Part shown: piece by piece, positions 24,117 through 33,540 of the stretch
Numbering within the stretch: the first letter of the stretch is position 1
Layout: each line of letters opens with the position of its first letter
DNA from: Pseudoclavibacter sp. RFBB5
Lineage (GTDB): Bacteria; Actinomycetota; Actinomycetes; Actinomycetales; Microbacteriaceae
NCBI RefSeq assembly: GCF_002931555.1
Contig: NZ_PSTZ01000007.1
Location: 682,001 to 746,000 of the forward strand
Length of the DNA stretch: 64,000 nt
Direction: 5' to 3'
Translations under genes and position numbers: made by a program
Notes under the pieces: generated by a model
Seen by the model: only the letters and a program-made list of their open reading frames with translations
What the model was told of the DNA's origin: nothing
Database searches by the model: none

Positions 24117-25328
24117 TCAGACGGCGATGCGCCTGACGATCGCATCCGCCATGAGGCGGCCCCGCAGCGTGGGCACGAGCCTCCCCTGCAGCGCCGCCCT
24201 GCCGTCGACGAGCGACTCGGCGATGAGCTCGGCGACCACACTGGAATCGTCGAGCTCAGAGATCGCGAGTCCTTCGCGGAGTCGTGACCCGAGCATGATG
24301 CGCTCGAACCGCTTCGTGTCCTCGTCGAGCACCTCCCGCCCCATGGCCGGGGTGATGCCGTCGGCGAGCCTCGACGCGTACGCGCTCGGGTGCTTCGCGT
24401 TCCACCAGCGCACTCCGCCGACATGGCTGTGCGCTCCCGGTCCGAAGCCCCACCAGTCGGCGTCGCGCCAGTAGGACAGGTTGTGCCGCGACGGATGCTC
24501 GCCTCGCAGCGACCAGTTGCTGACCTCGTACCACTCGAAGCCGGCCGAAGCCAAGCGCTCCTCCGCGAGCTCGTACATGTCCGCTTGCAGGTCGTCGTCG
24601 ACGGCGGGCACCTCACCGCGGCGAATCTGCCTGGCGAGCTTCGTGCCGTCCTCGATGATGAGGGCGTACGCGCTCACGTGGAGCGGCTCCTGCTCGAGGG
24701 CCATGTCGAGCGAACGGCGCCAGTCCTCGAGCGACTCCCCTGGCGTGCCGTAGATGAGATCGAGACTCGGCTCGAGCCCAACCCTCTTGGCGGCAGCGAC
24801 CACGATCGGGATGCGGGCGGGGTCGTGCGTGCGCTCGAGCACGGCCAGCACATGCGGGACCGCCGACTGCATCCCGAAGCTCACGCGGGTCACGCCGGCC
24901 TCGCGCAGCTGCGCGAGTTCACGTTCGCCGACGGAGTCCGGGTTCGCCTCGACCGTCACCTCGGCGTCAGGGGCGAGGCCCCAGCGGCTCCGAACGCCAT
25001 CGAGCATCGCCGCGAGGTCGCTGACCGGCAGGAGGGTCGGCGTCCCACCGCCGAAGAAGACGGTCGAGACCTGGCGGGGCGATCCTGCGAGAACGCGCTC
25101 CGCGATCGCCATCTCCTTCTCGACCTCACCCGCGTAGCTCGAGCGAGACACCCCGCCGAGCTCCTCGGCCGTGTACGTGTTGAAGTCGCAGTACCCGCAC
25201 CTGACACGGCAGAAGGGAACGTGGATGTACACGCCGAAGTCGCGTGCTTCGGCGCCGATGAGAGCCTGAGCCGGGAGCTCGCCGCTCGGCGGGACAGGCT
25301 CGCCAAGAGGCAGGGCGCTAGGCGCCAA
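24117..25328 (-). CDS. hemW: HemW-type radical SAM protein (coproporphyrinogen III oxidase-like)
   Basis: 403 residues. Radical SAM cluster motif CRVRCGYC at about 40-47, the FFGGGTPTLL loop and EANPDS. Once annotated as oxygen-independent coproporphyrinogen oxidase, HemW proteins are now regarded as haem chaperones; sequence alone does not separate the two perfectly, but the CxxxCxxC spacing without the extra HemN cysteine favours HemW. Start is TTG 25328: an in-frame TGA lies just upstream and the N-terminus fits actinobacterial relatives. A TAGGCT -10 candidate lies at 25384-25389. Confidence 0.92.
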   Translation of the reverse strand: MAPSALPLGEPVPPSGELPAQALIGAEARDFGVYIHVPFCRVRCGYCDFNTYTAEELGGVSRSSYAGEVEKEMAIAERVLAGSPRQVSTVFFGGGTPTLLPVSDLAAMLDGVRSRWGLAPDAEVTVEANPDSVGERELAQLREAGVTRVSFGMQSAVPHVLAVLERTHDPARIPIVVAAAKRVGLEPSLDLIYGTPGESLEDWRRSLDMALEQEPLHVSAYALIIEDGTKLARQIRRGEVPAVDDDLQADMYELAEERLASAGFEWYEVSNWSLRGEHPSRHNLSYWRDADWWGFGPGAHSHVGGVRWWNAKHPSAYASRLADGITPAMGREVLDEDTKRFERIMLGSRLREGLAISELDDSSVVAELIAESLVDGRAALQGRLVPTLRGRLMADAIVRRIAV

Positions 25329-25383
25329 GATGGCCGTTCAGCTTGGCCCAGCTCGGGGCGCGAGTCTCGTGATGCACCCGGAC

Positions 25384-25389
25384 AGCCTA
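25384..25389 (-). promoter_or_regulatory. hemW: Candidate hemW -10 element
   Basis: TAGGCT on the minus strand about 55 nt upstream of the TTG start, giving a short untranslated leader. Same hexamer as at several other genes in this window. Confidence 0.4.
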
Positions 25390-25455
25390 GGCGGTTTCAG
25401 TCGCCACATCACCCGAGCCCCACCGTGCGTTGCGCTCCCGCCCAACTGAGGGGAC

Positions 25456-25461
25456 TACCGT
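25456..25461 (+). promoter_or_regulatory. -10 element of the TIGR01777 gene (leaderless)
   Basis: TACCGT, 7 nt before the ATG at 25469, with no Shine-Dalgarno between. Confidence 0.45.
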
Positions 25462-25468
25462 CTGAGTC

Positions 25469-26422
25469 ATGAGCAGCCAGGCGACCTCCCATAAGCACGT
25501 TCTCGTCTCCGGGGCATCCGGCATGATCGGCCACAGCCTGATCGAGGAACTCCACGCGCACGGCCACCGTGTCACGCGGCTCGTCAGGCGCGAGCCGAAG
25601 GACAGCACCGAGTTCCGGTGGAACCCCGCGCAGCGCACCCTCGACGCGAGGGTGCTCGACGGGGTGGACGCGGTGGTGAATCTCTCGGGGTCACCGCTCA
25701 GCAAGCTCCCGTGGACCTACAACGTGAAGAAGGAGATCCTCAGGTCGCGCGTGAATGCGACGCTCACGATCACTGCTGCGATGGCCGCGTCGGCGAACCC
25801 GCCGACCCTGCTCATCAACGGCTCGGCTTCCGGCGCGTACGGCGACCGGCCAGGTCAGGTCCTCGACGAGGACTCCCTGCTTCCGGAGACCGACGAGTTC
25901 CTGCCCCGCGTCGTCGACCGGTGGGAGCGCGCGGCGCAGACGGCGCCGGAGGGCACCAGGGTGGTTCTCGCCCGCACGGGGCTCGTACTGGGCCGCGGCG
26001 GAGTCCTCACGGTCCTCAAGACGCTGGCGAGCGTCGGGCTCCTCTCCCAGCTGGGTGACGGCACGCAGCACTGGCCGTGGGTCAGCCTCCGCGACGAGGT
26101 GCGCGCCCTCAGGTTCCTGCTCGAATCCGACGACGCGCAAGGCGCCTACAACCTGGTCGGTCCCACCCCCGCGACGGCCGACGAGATCCAGCAGCAGCTG
26201 GCGACCGAGCTCGGTCGCCCCTACAAGCTGAAGGCGCCGTCGACCCTCATCGACCTCACCCTGCAGAAAGCCGGCCGCGAGCTGTTCCTCGCCGACCAGC
26301 AGATCCGTCCGAAGCGCCTCCTCGACGCCGGATTCGCGTTCAAGAACCGCACCGCCACGCAAGCCGTGGAGCTCGCGCTGAAGTCTCCTGAGTTCGAGCC
26401 GGAGCCGGGGGCCGGTGTCTGA
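25469..26422 (+). CDS. TIGR01777-family NAD(P)-dependent epimerase/oxidoreductase
   Basis: 317 residues, extended short-chain dehydrogenase fold. Rossmann loop VSGASGMIGHSL at about 13-24; the family phrases NLSGSPLS, SRVNATLTI, NGSASGAYGD and a C-terminal DUF1731 domain (LDAGFAFKN). Related to YfcH; the substrate is not established for the family. Stands alone on the plus strand and converges with the TPR-like membrane protein. Confidence 0.9.
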   Translation: MSSQATSHKHVLVSGASGMIGHSLIEELHAHGHRVTRLVRREPKDSTEFRWNPAQRTLDARVLDGVDAVVNLSGSPLSKLPWTYNVKKEILRSRVNATLTITAAMAASANPPTLLINGSASGAYGDRPGQVLDEDSLLPETDEFLPRVVDRWERAAQTAPEGTRVVLARTGLVLGRGGVLTVLKTLASVGLLSQLGDGTQHWPWVSLRDEVRALRFLLESDDAQGAYNLVGPTPATADEIQQQLATELGRPYKLKAPSTLIDLTLQKAGRELFLADQQIRPKRLLDAGFAFKNRTATQAVELALKSPEFEPEPGAGV

Positions 26423-26440
26423 CCTGAGCCTGACCGCGGT

Positions 26441-26902
26441 TCACGCCCCCTCGGGGCGCACCTTCTCCAGGCGGATACCCTCGCGAAGCGCTGACCTCGC
26501 TCGCTTCCGATCTCCGGACGCCGAGTAGGCCAGCCCGAGGCGCATCCAGGCTCGCCAGTCGTCGGGGGCGGCTTCGACCTCGGCCTTCCACTTCGGGAAG
26601 TCCTCGTCGGCGGCCTCCCGCACGACTCGGCCGCTCGGGCGCTTCGGCAGGTCGTCCTCCGGCAGCTCACCTGCTTCAGCGAGGCGCCGGAGCAGCCGCT
26701 CCGTCTGCATCCCGAACAGCAGCTCGCGTGCGATGAAGACGACCGCGAGGACCGGGAAGACGATGAGCGCCGCGCCCATGATCTTCGCGACGATGTCGCC
26801 AGCGAACAGGGAGACCGCCATACCGGCGACGAATACGACGTAGAGCAGCAGGAGCAGTGTGACAGCCGCGACGCCCAGCTTGGTGGCGAGGTTGCGCTTC
26901 AC
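26441..26902 (-). CDS. TPR-like membrane protein, unknown function
   Basis: 153 residues, GTG start overlapping the dapB stop by 4 nt. Two hydrophobic helices at about 10-32 and 38-62, then a charged linker and a tetratricopeptide-like segment (WKAEVEAAPDDWRAWMRLGLAYSA, shortened here: residues about 105-145) near the C-terminus. The coupling to dapB is positional; I do not see a functional link to lysine synthesis. Confidence 0.78.
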   Translation of the reverse strand: MKRNLATKLGVAAVTLLLLLYVVFVAGMAVSLFAGDIVAKIMGAALIVFPVLAVVFIARELLFGMQTERLLRRLAEAGELPEDDLPKRPSGRVVREAADEDFPKWKAEVEAAPDDWRAWMRLGLAYSASGDRKRARSALREGIRLEKVRPEGA

Positions 26903-27636
26903 GCTCTGCCCAGCAGTTCGCCGAGGCCGAGCACATCGTCAAGGCCGACCGTCGTGCCCTGCGAGGACCGCGCGTGCCCGATCGCAAGCCTGATGCCCTG
27001 CACGTAGGCCTCTTGCGAGATCGTCTCGTGCCGAATCGTGAGCACCTCCCCAGCTCCCCCGAGAACGACCTGCTGGTCGGCGACAACACCGCGCAGACGC
27101 ATGCTGTGGATCGGCACGCCTGCGACCTGCTGTCCTCGCGCCTCCTGGTCGGCGTTCGGTGGGGTCAGCGGGTGCTCTCGCGCTGCCGCGATGCGCTCCG
27201 CGGTGCGGACCGCCGTCCCGGACGGGGAGTCCACCTTCTTGTCGTGGTGGGCCTCGAGGATCTCGATCGAGTCGAAGAACCGGCCGGCCACGCTCGCCAG
27301 CGCCGTGCCGAGCACGGAGCCGAGCGAGAAGTTGGGGACGAACACGGCTGCTCGTCCGGCCGGCACGACCGCCGCGACGCTCGCGATGCGCTGCTCATCC
27401 CACCCGCTCGTGCCGACGACCACATCGAGCCCGTGCTCGAGCGCGAACGGCACCGCGATCTCCGAGACGTCGAGGTGCGACACGTCCACAAGCACGTCGG
27501 CGCCGAGCATCTCCTCAAGCGGAGTGGCACTCGTCAGCCCCGCGTGGAGCGCAAGCCCCTCCGTCGAGTCGATGATGCGCTCCACGAGGCTTCCCATGCG
27601 ACCGGATGCGCCGAGCACGGCGACCTGAGTTTCCAT
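26899..27636 (-). CDS. dapB: 4-hydroxy-tetrahydrodipicolinate reductase
   Basis: Reduces hydroxytetrahydrodipicolinate with NAD(P)H in the diaminopimelate/lysine pathway. 245 residues: VLGASGRMG nucleotide loop at about 7-15, VGTSGW, the catalytic His-His/Lys motif EAHHDKKVDSPSGTA (about 150-164) and the C-terminal tetramerisation segment. Start at ATG 27636 follows a TACCCT hexamer by 7 nt, suggesting a leaderless transcript; GGAG is present but only 2 nt from the ATG, too close for normal use. Confidence 0.96.
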   Translation of the reverse strand: METQVAVLGASGRMGSLVERIIDSTEGLALHAGLTSATPLEEMLGADVLVDVSHLDVSEIAVPFALEHGLDVVVGTSGWDEQRIASVAAVVPAGRAAVFVPNFSLGSVLGTALASVAGRFFDSIEILEAHHDKKVDSPSGTAVRTAERIAAAREHPLTPPNADQEARGQQVAGVPIHSMRLRGVVADQQVVLGGAGEVLTIRHETISQEAYVQGIRLAIGHARSSQGTTVGLDDVLGLGELLGRA

Positions 27637-27643
27637 GTCTCCA

Positions 27644-27649
27644 AGGGTA
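27644..27649 (-). promoter_or_regulatory. dapB: -10 element of dapB (leaderless)
   Basis: TACCCT on the minus strand, 7 nt before the dapB ATG. Confidence 0.45.
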
Positions 27650-27724
27650 CGGGCAACCGCCGTCGGTCCAGGTCGCTGTGGAGGGAGCGTCTGGCTGCGC
27701 GGCGGCGCCGAACGCCGCGAGTGG

Positions 27725-28324
27725 TCAGACCGCGATCGAGGCGCTGACGCCCGTGCGAAGTTCCGGAGCCAGGTGCGCCTGGTCGTTGAACAGCAGCAGC
27801 TCCGCGGGCTTGCGCGTGCGGACACGCACGACGGTCAGCCCCGTGTTCACCGAGTTGAGCCCGAGCCAGCGCCAGTCTGGAGCGTCGACGACCCGACGCA
27901 CGAACTCGCCGATCACGAAGTTGTGGGTCACGAGGAGCGTGTGCCGATCGTCTCGGCTCTTGCTGAAGAACGTGTCGTAGGCGTCGCTCATCTGCGCGAC
28001 ACCCGCCTCGATGACCTCATCGCCGATGCCGCCGAAGAAGCCGTCGTAGATGGAGGGCGCGCCGTCTTGTCCAGTGGGGATGCAGTCGAACAGCAGCGTC
28101 GACTCGAGAGCCGCCGGGCCGCTCGTGTACTGGTCGATGATCGCGCTCGTCTGCACGGCACGATCGAGCGGGGAGGTGTAGGTCTCGCTGAGCGGGACGG
28201 CGGCGAGACGACGGCCGATCAGGTGGGCCTGCGCACGGCCTCGCTCGGAGAGCGGGCCGTCGTTGATACCGTGCTCTGCGTTCTCCTGCTCGCCGTGTCT
28301 GACGAGGTAGAGGTAGTGCGACAT
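27725..28324 (-). CDS. Histidine phosphatase family protein (phosphoglycerate-mutase-like)
   Basis: 199 residues. Catalytic RHGEQ with the phospho-acceptor His at position 10, the TSPLDRAVQTSAI segment, and the second His in LLVTHNFVIGEFV (about 150). The active-site set is that of branch-1 phosphatases; substrate unknown. Its ATG shares one base with the stop of the M16 peptidase gene (TGATG), so the two are translationally coupled. Confidence 0.9.
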   Translation of the reverse strand: MSHYLYLVRHGEQENAEHGINDGPLSERGRAQAHLIGRRLAAVPLSETYTSPLDRAVQTSAIIDQYTSGPAALESTLLFDCIPTGQDGAPSIYDGFFGGIGDEVIEAGVAQMSDAYDTFFSKSRDDRHTLLVTHNFVIGEFVRRVVDAPDWRWLGLNSVNTGLTVVRVRTRKPAELLLFNDQAHLAPELRTGVSASIAV

Positions 28325-29673
28325 CAGCGGCGCTCCAGTTCGGTCCTTGCTTCGGACGACAGTTTACCGACAGCGGATGCGACGAGCTCGCCGCTGAACA
28401 TGTCGGCGGCGACCGACTGCACCTCATCGAGTGTCACGGCCTCAACCCGCGAGAGTGCCGCCTCGAGGTCGTAGAACCGACCCGTGTGAATCTCCGCGCG
28501 GCCGAGGCGCGACATGCGAGTGTCCGCGTCCTCGATCGCCAGCGCGGAGCCGCCAGCGCTCGCGCTCTTCGCATCCGCCAGCTCCGTGGCCGTCACACCG
28601 TCCTGCACGAGCTTCTCGGCTTCCTGGCGCAGCACTCGGACGGTCTCGAGCACGTTGTCTGGCGCGCATCCGGCGTACATGCCCGTGACGCCGAGGTCTG
28701 AGTGACTTCCGCCGAAGGAGTACACCGAGTACGCGAGCCCGCGCTTCTCCCTGATCTCCTGGAACAGGCGCGATGACATGCCACCGCCGAAGACCCGGTG
28801 CATGAGGCCGAACGCCTCCCGACGCGGGTCGAGCTGGGTGATGCCTTGCCCGCCGATGACGAGCGCCAGCTGCTCGAGCGGGCGGTCGATGGCGGACAGC
28901 GGGCCGGTGGGCACTGCGGACCCGGGCTGCAGGGCCGTCTCCCGACGGGCCACGGGGGCGGACGGCACGTCGAGGTCCCAGCCTCCGGCCTTCAGGTTCC
29001 TCTCGAGCTGCGCACGGACCTCCTCGTGCTTGACCGCGCCCGCGATCGTCACGACGAGTTCCTCGGGACGGTAATGCTGGCGGTAGGAGCTCCAGACGGC
29101 GTCGCGTTCGGCCGCCCTGATCGAGGCCGGGGTCCCGCCGATAGGTCGCGCGAGCGGATGCGTGCCGAGCAGCGTCTCGTAGAAGCGCTCCCAGACGACG
29201 TCGTTCGGGTCGTCGTCGGCCATCGCCAGTTCTTCGATGATGACACCGCGCTCGATCTCGAATTCCGCCGCGTCGATCACGCTCGAGGTGATCATGTCGC
29301 TGAGCACGTCGACGGCCATCGGCAGGTCCGCATCACGAACCTTAGCGTGGTAGAGCGTGTGCTCCTTCGCCGTCTGCGCGTTGACCTCGCCGCCCACCCG
29401 CTCGAACGCGGCCGAGACCTCGAAGGCGGTACGCGAGGGCGTCCCCTTGAAGAGCAGGTGCTCCAGGAAGTGTGTGGATCCGTACTCGTGAGGCTGCTCG
29501 TCGCGCGAGCCGACCGGCACCCAAAGCCCGATGCTGGAGCTGGCGGCCCCGACGACCTCCTCGGTCAGGAGGCGCACGCCGCTGGGGAGGACGGATCGGC
29601 GGAAGAGGCCGCCGTTCGACACACGTGCTTCGATCTCGGGAAGGTCAAGTGGCAGTTCAATGGCATCGCGCAT
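28324..29673 (-). CDS. M16-family zinc peptidase
   Basis: 449 residues of the processing-peptidase type. Inverted zinc motif HFLEH at 68-72, with the distal Glu in the FEIERGVIIEELAM helix (about 140-150), and a second inactive-type half with the GMSSRLFQEIREKRGLAY R/Y pair. Located just downstream of pnp, as in many actinobacteria and firmicutes. A TAGGCT hexamer 9 nt before the ATG suggests its own nearly leaderless start. Confidence 0.94.
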   Translation of the reverse strand: MRDAIELPLDLPEIEARVSNGGLFRRSVLPSGVRLLTEEVVGAASSSIGLWVPVGSRDEQPHEYGSTHFLEHLLFKGTPSRTAFEVSAAFERVGGEVNAQTAKEHTLYHAKVRDADLPMAVDVLSDMITSSVIDAAEFEIERGVIIEELAMADDDPNDVVWERFYETLLGTHPLARPIGGTPASIRAAERDAVWSSYRQHYRPEELVVTIAGAVKHEEVRAQLERNLKAGGWDLDVPSAPVARRETALQPGSAVPTGPLSAIDRPLEQLALVIGGQGITQLDPRREAFGLMHRVFGGGMSSRLFQEIREKRGLAYSVYSFGGSHSDLGVTGMYAGCAPDNVLETVRVLRQEAEKLVQDGVTATELADAKSASAGGSALAIEDADTRMSRLGRAEIHTGRFYDLEAALSRVEAVTLDEVQSVAADMFSGELVASAVGKLSSEARTELERR

Positions 29674-29682
29674 AACCAGTCA

Positions 29683-29688
29683 AGCCTA
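29683..29688 (-). promoter_or_regulatory. -10 element of the M16 peptidase gene
   Basis: TAGGCT on the minus strand, 9 nt before the ATG at 29673. Confidence 0.4.
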
Positions 29689-29764
29689 GAGCGTCCCAGC
29701 GGTGCGAGCGTCAGCGACGTGGGAACTCCCAGCAGCGAGGCGGAAGCGCAGCCGCAGGACAGCA

Positions 29765-29798
29765 AGACGGCCCCGCGCAGGGATGCGCGGGGCCGTCT
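29765..29798 (-). terminator. Strong hairpin downstream of pnp
   Basis: Perfect 14-bp stem (arms begin AGACGGCCCC and end GGGGCCGTCT) with a 6-nt loop, 19 nt after the pnp stop. Only a short T-poor tail follows, so it may need Rho or act mainly as an RNA 3' stabiliser. Confidence 0.75.
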
Positions 29799-29817
29799 CG
29801 GCGATACGGGGCCGGAG

Positions 29818-32076
29818 TTACTCGGCGCCTGCCTCGAGGGCGACGCCCTCTTCAGCCGCTGCTTCCTCGACCACTGGGGCGAGCGACAGCTTTCCACGGT
29901 CGTCGACCTTGGTGATCTCGACGAGGATCTTCTGGCCGACTCCGAGCACGTCCTCGACGTTCTCGACGCGCTTGCCACCGGCGAGCTTGCGCACCTCGGA
30001 GATGTGCAGGAGGCCGTCCTTGCCCGGGAGGAGCGAGACGAAGGCACCGAACGACGCGATCTTGACGACCGTGCCCAGGTACTGCTCGCCGACCTCGGGG
30101 TTGGTCGGGTTCGCGATCGCGTTCACCGCTGCCCGAGCGGCTTCGGCGGACGGACCATCGACAGCGCCGATGTACACGGTGCCGTCGTCCTCGATCGAGA
30201 TGTCGGCGCCGGTGTCGTCCTGGATCTGGTTGATGACCTTGCCCTTTGGCCCGATCACCTCGCCGATCTTGTCGATCGGCACGCGGACCGAGATGATGCG
30301 CGGAGCCGTGGCTGCCAGCTCATCCGGCGTGTCGATGACTGCGTTGATCGCCTTGTCGAGGATCTGGATGCGAGCATCCCGAGCCTGGGTCAGCGCGCCG
30401 TCGAGGACCGACGTCGGGATGCCGTCGAGCTTCGTGTCGAGCTGGATGGCCGTCACGAACTCGGCCGTGCCGGCGACCTTGAAGTCCATGTCGCCGAGTG
30501 CGTCCTCAGCGCCGAGGATGTCGGTGAGGGCGGCGTAGCGCGTCTCTCCGTCGACCTCGTCGGAGACGAGGCCCATGGCGATGCCGGCAACGGGCGCGCG
30601 CAGCGGCACGCCGGCGTTGAGGAGCGACAGCGTGGAGGCGCAGACCGAGCCCATCGACGTCGAGCCGTTCGAGCTGAGCGCCTCCGAGACCTGGCGGATC
30701 GCGTAGGGGAACTCCTCGCGGCTGGGGAGCACCGGCACGATAGCGCGCTCGGCGAGGAAGCCGTGCCCGATCTCGCGACGCTTCGGCGAGCCGACGCGTC
30801 CGGTCTCACCCGTCGAGTACGGCGGGAAGTTGTAGTGGTGCAGGTAGCGCTTCGACGTGATCGGCGAGAGCGAGTCGATCTGCTGCTCGAGCTTGAGCAT
30901 GTTCAGCGTGGTGACGCCGAGGATCTGCGTCTCGCCACGCTGGAAGATAGCCGAGCCGTGCACGCGAGGCACGACGTCGACCTCTGCGTCGAGCTGGCGG
31001 ATGTCGGCGACGCCGCGTCCGTCCATGCGCTTGCCCTCACGGAGGATGCGTCCGCGGACGACGTCCTTCGTGACGGTCTTGTACGCGGCGGACACCTGAC
31101 CGGCGACGGAAGCGTCGAGCTCTCCGCTTTCGATCTTCGCGGCGATCTGCTCCTTGACGCTCGCCTTGAGGGCGTCGTCCGCGTCCTGTCGCTCGACCTT
31201 GCCGGCGATCTGGTACACGTCGACGAGGCCGTCGTGCGAGAGCGCGGTGACGGCGTCGAGCGCCTCCTGCGTGTACGGGAGGAAGACGGGGTACTCGACG
31301 ACGGGCTTCGCGGCCTGGTCTGCGAGCTCCTGCTGTGCCTTCACGAGCTGCGTGAGGAACGGCTTCGCGGCCTCGAGGCCCTGTGCGACGACCGCTTCGT
31401 CCGGCTTCTGCGCGCCGGCCTGGATGAGGCCCCACGCGTGCTCGGTGGCCTCGGCCTCGACCATCATGATGGCGATGTCTTCGGTGCCGTCAGCCTTGGT
31501 GACGAGGCGGCCGGCGACGGTGAGGTCGAAGACCGCGTCAGCGAGCTGCTCGAACTTCGGGAATGCGACCCACTGGCCGTCGATGAGCGCGAGACGCACA
31601 CCGGCGATCGGGCCAGAGAACGGCACGCCGCTCAGCTGCGACGAGAGCGACGCGGCGTTGATGGCGAGGGCGTCGTAGAACTCGCCCGGTGCGATGGAGA
31701 GCACGGTGACGACGACCTGGACCTCGTTGCGCAGGCCCTTGACGAAGGACGGGCGCAGAGGGCGGTCGATCAAGCGGCAGACCAGGATGGCCTCGGTCGA
31801 GGGGCGACCCTCACGGCGGAAGAACGATCCGGGGATCTTTCCGGCGGCGTAGCTGCGTTCCTCGACGTCGATCGTGAGCGGGAAGAAGTCGAAGTTCTCC
31901 TTCGGATTCTTCGAGATGCTCGTGGCCGAGAGCAGCATGGTCTCGTCGTCGAGGTAGGCGACGGCGGAGCCCTGCGCCTGCTGGGCGAGGCGCCCTGCTT
32001 CGAAGCGGATCTTGCGCTGGCCGTGCTTGCCGTTGTCGAGAACGACTTCAGAGAACTTGATTTCGGGACCTTCCAA
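29818..32076 (-). CDS. pnp: Polynucleotide phosphorylase (PNPase/GpsI)
   Basis: 3'-5' phosphorolytic exoribonuclease of the RNA degradosome. 752 residues: two RNase PH domains flanking a helical linker, catalytic-site phrases [14 protein letters not shown] and [13 protein letters not shown], then a KH domain ([12 protein letters not shown], about 590) and an S1 domain ([21 protein letters not shown], shortened here; from about 650). Start is TTG 32076 with AGGAGG about 8 nt upstream. The ribosome-binding site can be buried in a long-range stem with RNA 60 nt upstream, suggesting autocontrol. Confidence 0.97.
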   Translation of the reverse strand: MEGPEIKFSEVVLDNGKHGQRKIRFEAGRLAQQAQGSAVAYLDDETMLLSATSISKNPKENFDFFPLTIDVEERSYAAGKIPGSFFRREGRPSTEAILVCRLIDRPLRPSFVKGLRNEVQVVVTVLSIAPGEFYDALAINAASLSSQLSGVPFSGPIAGVRLALIDGQWVAFPKFEQLADAVFDLTVAGRLVTKADGTEDIAIMMVEAEATEHAWGLIQAGAQKPDEAVVAQGLEAAKPFLTQLVKAQQELADQAAKPVVEYPVFLPYTQEALDAVTALSHDGLVDVYQIAGKVERQDADDALKASVKEQIAAKIESGELDASVAGQVSAAYKTVTKDVVRGRILREGKRMDGRGVADIRQLDAEVDVVPRVHGSAIFQRGETQILGVTTLNMLKLEQQIDSLSPITSKRYLHHYNFPPYSTGETGRVGSPKRREIGHGFLAERAIVPVLPSREEFPYAIRQVSEALSSNGSTSMGSVCASTLSLLNAGVPLRAPVAGIAMGLVSDEVDGETRYAALTDILGAEDALGDMDFKVAGTAEFVTAIQLDTKLDGIPTSVLDGALTQARDARIQILDKAINAVIDTPDELAATAPRIISVRVPIDKIGEVIGPKGKVINQIQDDTGADISIEDDGTVYIGAVDGPSAEAARAAVNAIANPTNPEVGEQYLGTVVKIASFGAFVSLLPGKDGLLHISEVRKLAGGKRVENVEDVLGVGQKILVEITKVDDRGKLSLAPVVEEAAAEEGVALEAGAE

Positions 32077-32157
32077 GAGGTCTCCTCCTTTTGCGTGTGC
32101 ACGCGAAGGGAAAGCGCGACCGGGTCATCCCGGGCTGATCGTCAGTAGAAGACCTCT
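32076..32157 (-). promoter_or_regulatory. pnp leader stem sequestering the ribosome-binding site
   Basis: AGAGGUCUUCU (32147-32157) can pair over 11 bp, with one G-U, to AGGAGACCUCU (32076-32086), which contains part of the Shine-Dalgarno and the first base of the TTG start. The 60-nt loop itself has two small hairpins (CCGGG/CCCGG and GCGTG/CACGC). Predicted from complementarity only. Confidence 0.6.
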
Positions 32158-32332
32158 GTCTTGTTCGCGCTTCGACGCGAAGCCACGACAGGAACCCACC
32201 ACCGAGGACCAGCTACTCGCCGCCCCGCGTATCTTGAGTGTTTGCGACATCGACTCTACCAGCGGAGGGCACCGAGCAGCTGGAACCCGTGCGGCGATTG
32301 CCGACGAGCCGCGCAACACTGCAGACCTGGCC

Positions 32333-33415
32333 CTATTTCTTGCGCGACGCTCGAGGCAGCTCCGTCACGAGCGGGAACTCACCGGTCGGCTTCTCCCCCT
32401 CGTCGTAGAGCTTGCTCGGGGATCCGACGATCTTCTTGTCGGCCGCGTGCGCGACGCCCTCGTCCTTCGACGGGTAGTCGAACTGCGAGAGGACGTAGCG
32501 CATGGCCTCGAGCCTCGCCCGCTTCTTGTCGTTCGACTTGACGACCGTCCACGGCGACTCCGCGGTGTCCGTGTAGAAGAACATCGCCTCCTTGGCCTCG
32601 CTGTACTCGTCCCACTTGTCCAACGAGGCGAGGTCGGTCGGGCTCAGCTTCCACTGGCGCACCGGGTCGTCCCGCCGGGCGGCGAAGCGAGCGAGCTGCT
32701 CGGCCCGACCGACGGAGAACCAGAACTTGATGATCGTGGTGCCGGAGTTCACGAGCATCCGCTCGAACTCAGGAGCCGACCGGGTGAACTCGAGGTACTC
32801 CGTCGGCGTGCAGTAGCCCATGACGCGCTCGACGCCAGCACGGTTGTACCAGGAGCGGTCGAGGAGCACGATCTCGCCACCGGAAGGCAGGTGCTCGACG
32901 TAGCGCTGGAAGTACCACTGCGATTGCTCTTTCTCCGTGGGCTTCTCGAGCGCGACGGTGCGTGCACCGCGGGGGTTCAGGTGCTCCATGAAGCGCTTGA
33001 TCGCCCCGCCCTTGCCTGCCGCGTCACGCCCCTCGAAGATGATGACGACCTTCTGGCCGGTCTCCTTGACCCAGGTCTGGAGCTTCAGCAGCTCGATCTG
33101 CAGTGCGCGCTTCTGCTTCTCATACTCCTTGCGCGGGAGCTTCGTGTCGTACGGGTAGCCGTGCCGCCAGGCCTCGCCGAGCGGGTCCTCGTCTCGCAGC
33201 TCTGCCAGCTCGTCGATCTCGGGAGTCGTGTCCGGGATACCCGCCCGGTTCAGGCGGTACGCGGTCTGAGTTCCTTGGGCGGATCTGCGGGAGCGACCGT
33301 TCGCGCCATCGGCAGCCTTGCTTCCATCGACGAGGGCTCCAGCGCCGTCGGATGCGGCCTTTGCCTGGCCCTTTGAACCTGCCTGGTGCTGAGCTGGGGT
33401 GCGAGAGGCTGCCAT
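32333..33415 (-). CDS. ppk2: Polyphosphate kinase 2
   Basis: Transfers phosphate between polyphosphate and nucleoside di/monophosphates. 360 residues: a low-complexity Ala/Gly/Ser N-terminus (1-50), Walker A-like EGRDAAGKGGAIK at 128-140, Walker B-like IVLLDRSWYNRAGVE and the lid region WFSVGRAEQ...RDDPVRQWKLSP. Single PPK2 domain of class I type, usually making GTP/ATP. Leaderless start: TAGGCT lies 6 nt before the ATG. Confidence 0.95.
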   Translation of the reverse strand: MAASRTPAQHQAGSKGQAKAASDGAGALVDGSKAADGANGRSRRSAQGTQTAYRLNRAGIPDTTPEIDELAELRDEDPLGEAWRHGYPYDTKLPRKEYEKQKRALQIELLKLQTWVKETGQKVVIIFEGRDAAGKGGAIKRFMEHLNPRGARTVALEKPTEKEQSQWYFQRYVEHLPSGGEIVLLDRSWYNRAGVERVMGYCTPTEYLEFTRSAPEFERMLVNSGTTIIKFWFSVGRAEQLARFAARRDDPVRQWKLSPTDLASLDKWDEYSEAKEAMFFYTDTAESPWTVVKSNDKKRARLEAMRYVLSQFDYPSKDEGVAHAADKKIVGSPSKLYDEGEKPTGEFPLVTELPRASRKK

Positions 33416-33421
33416 GACGAC

Positions 33422-33427
33422 AGCCTA
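33422..33427 (-). promoter_or_regulatory. ppk2: -10 element of ppk2 (leaderless)
   Basis: TAGGCT on the minus strand, 6 nt before the ppk2 ATG. Confidence 0.5.
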
Positions 33428-33499
33428 GTCGCGCCTCGGCGAGCGGGCACCGCCGAGACGGTTCGACTTCTCGCACGCGGTCAGCCCGTCGAACGCGAA

Positions 33500-33528
33500 A
33501 AGAGCCCCTGCCGATGGCAGGGGCTCTT
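33500..33528 (-). terminator. rpsO intrinsic terminator
   Basis: 13-bp perfect stem with a 3-nt loop, 12 nt after the rpsO stop, whose 3' arm ends in TTTT on the minus strand. Canonical terminator. Confidence 0.85.
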
Positions 33529-33540
33529 CGCAGCAAGTGC

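Noticed and set aside
28798-32148. 1116-codon open frame on the plus strand
   Set aside because: It lies antisense to the M16 peptidase and pnp, both of which have clear family motifs. Long antisense frames are expected in GC-rich DNA, and its translation is Arg/Asp/Leu-rich with no recognisable domain.
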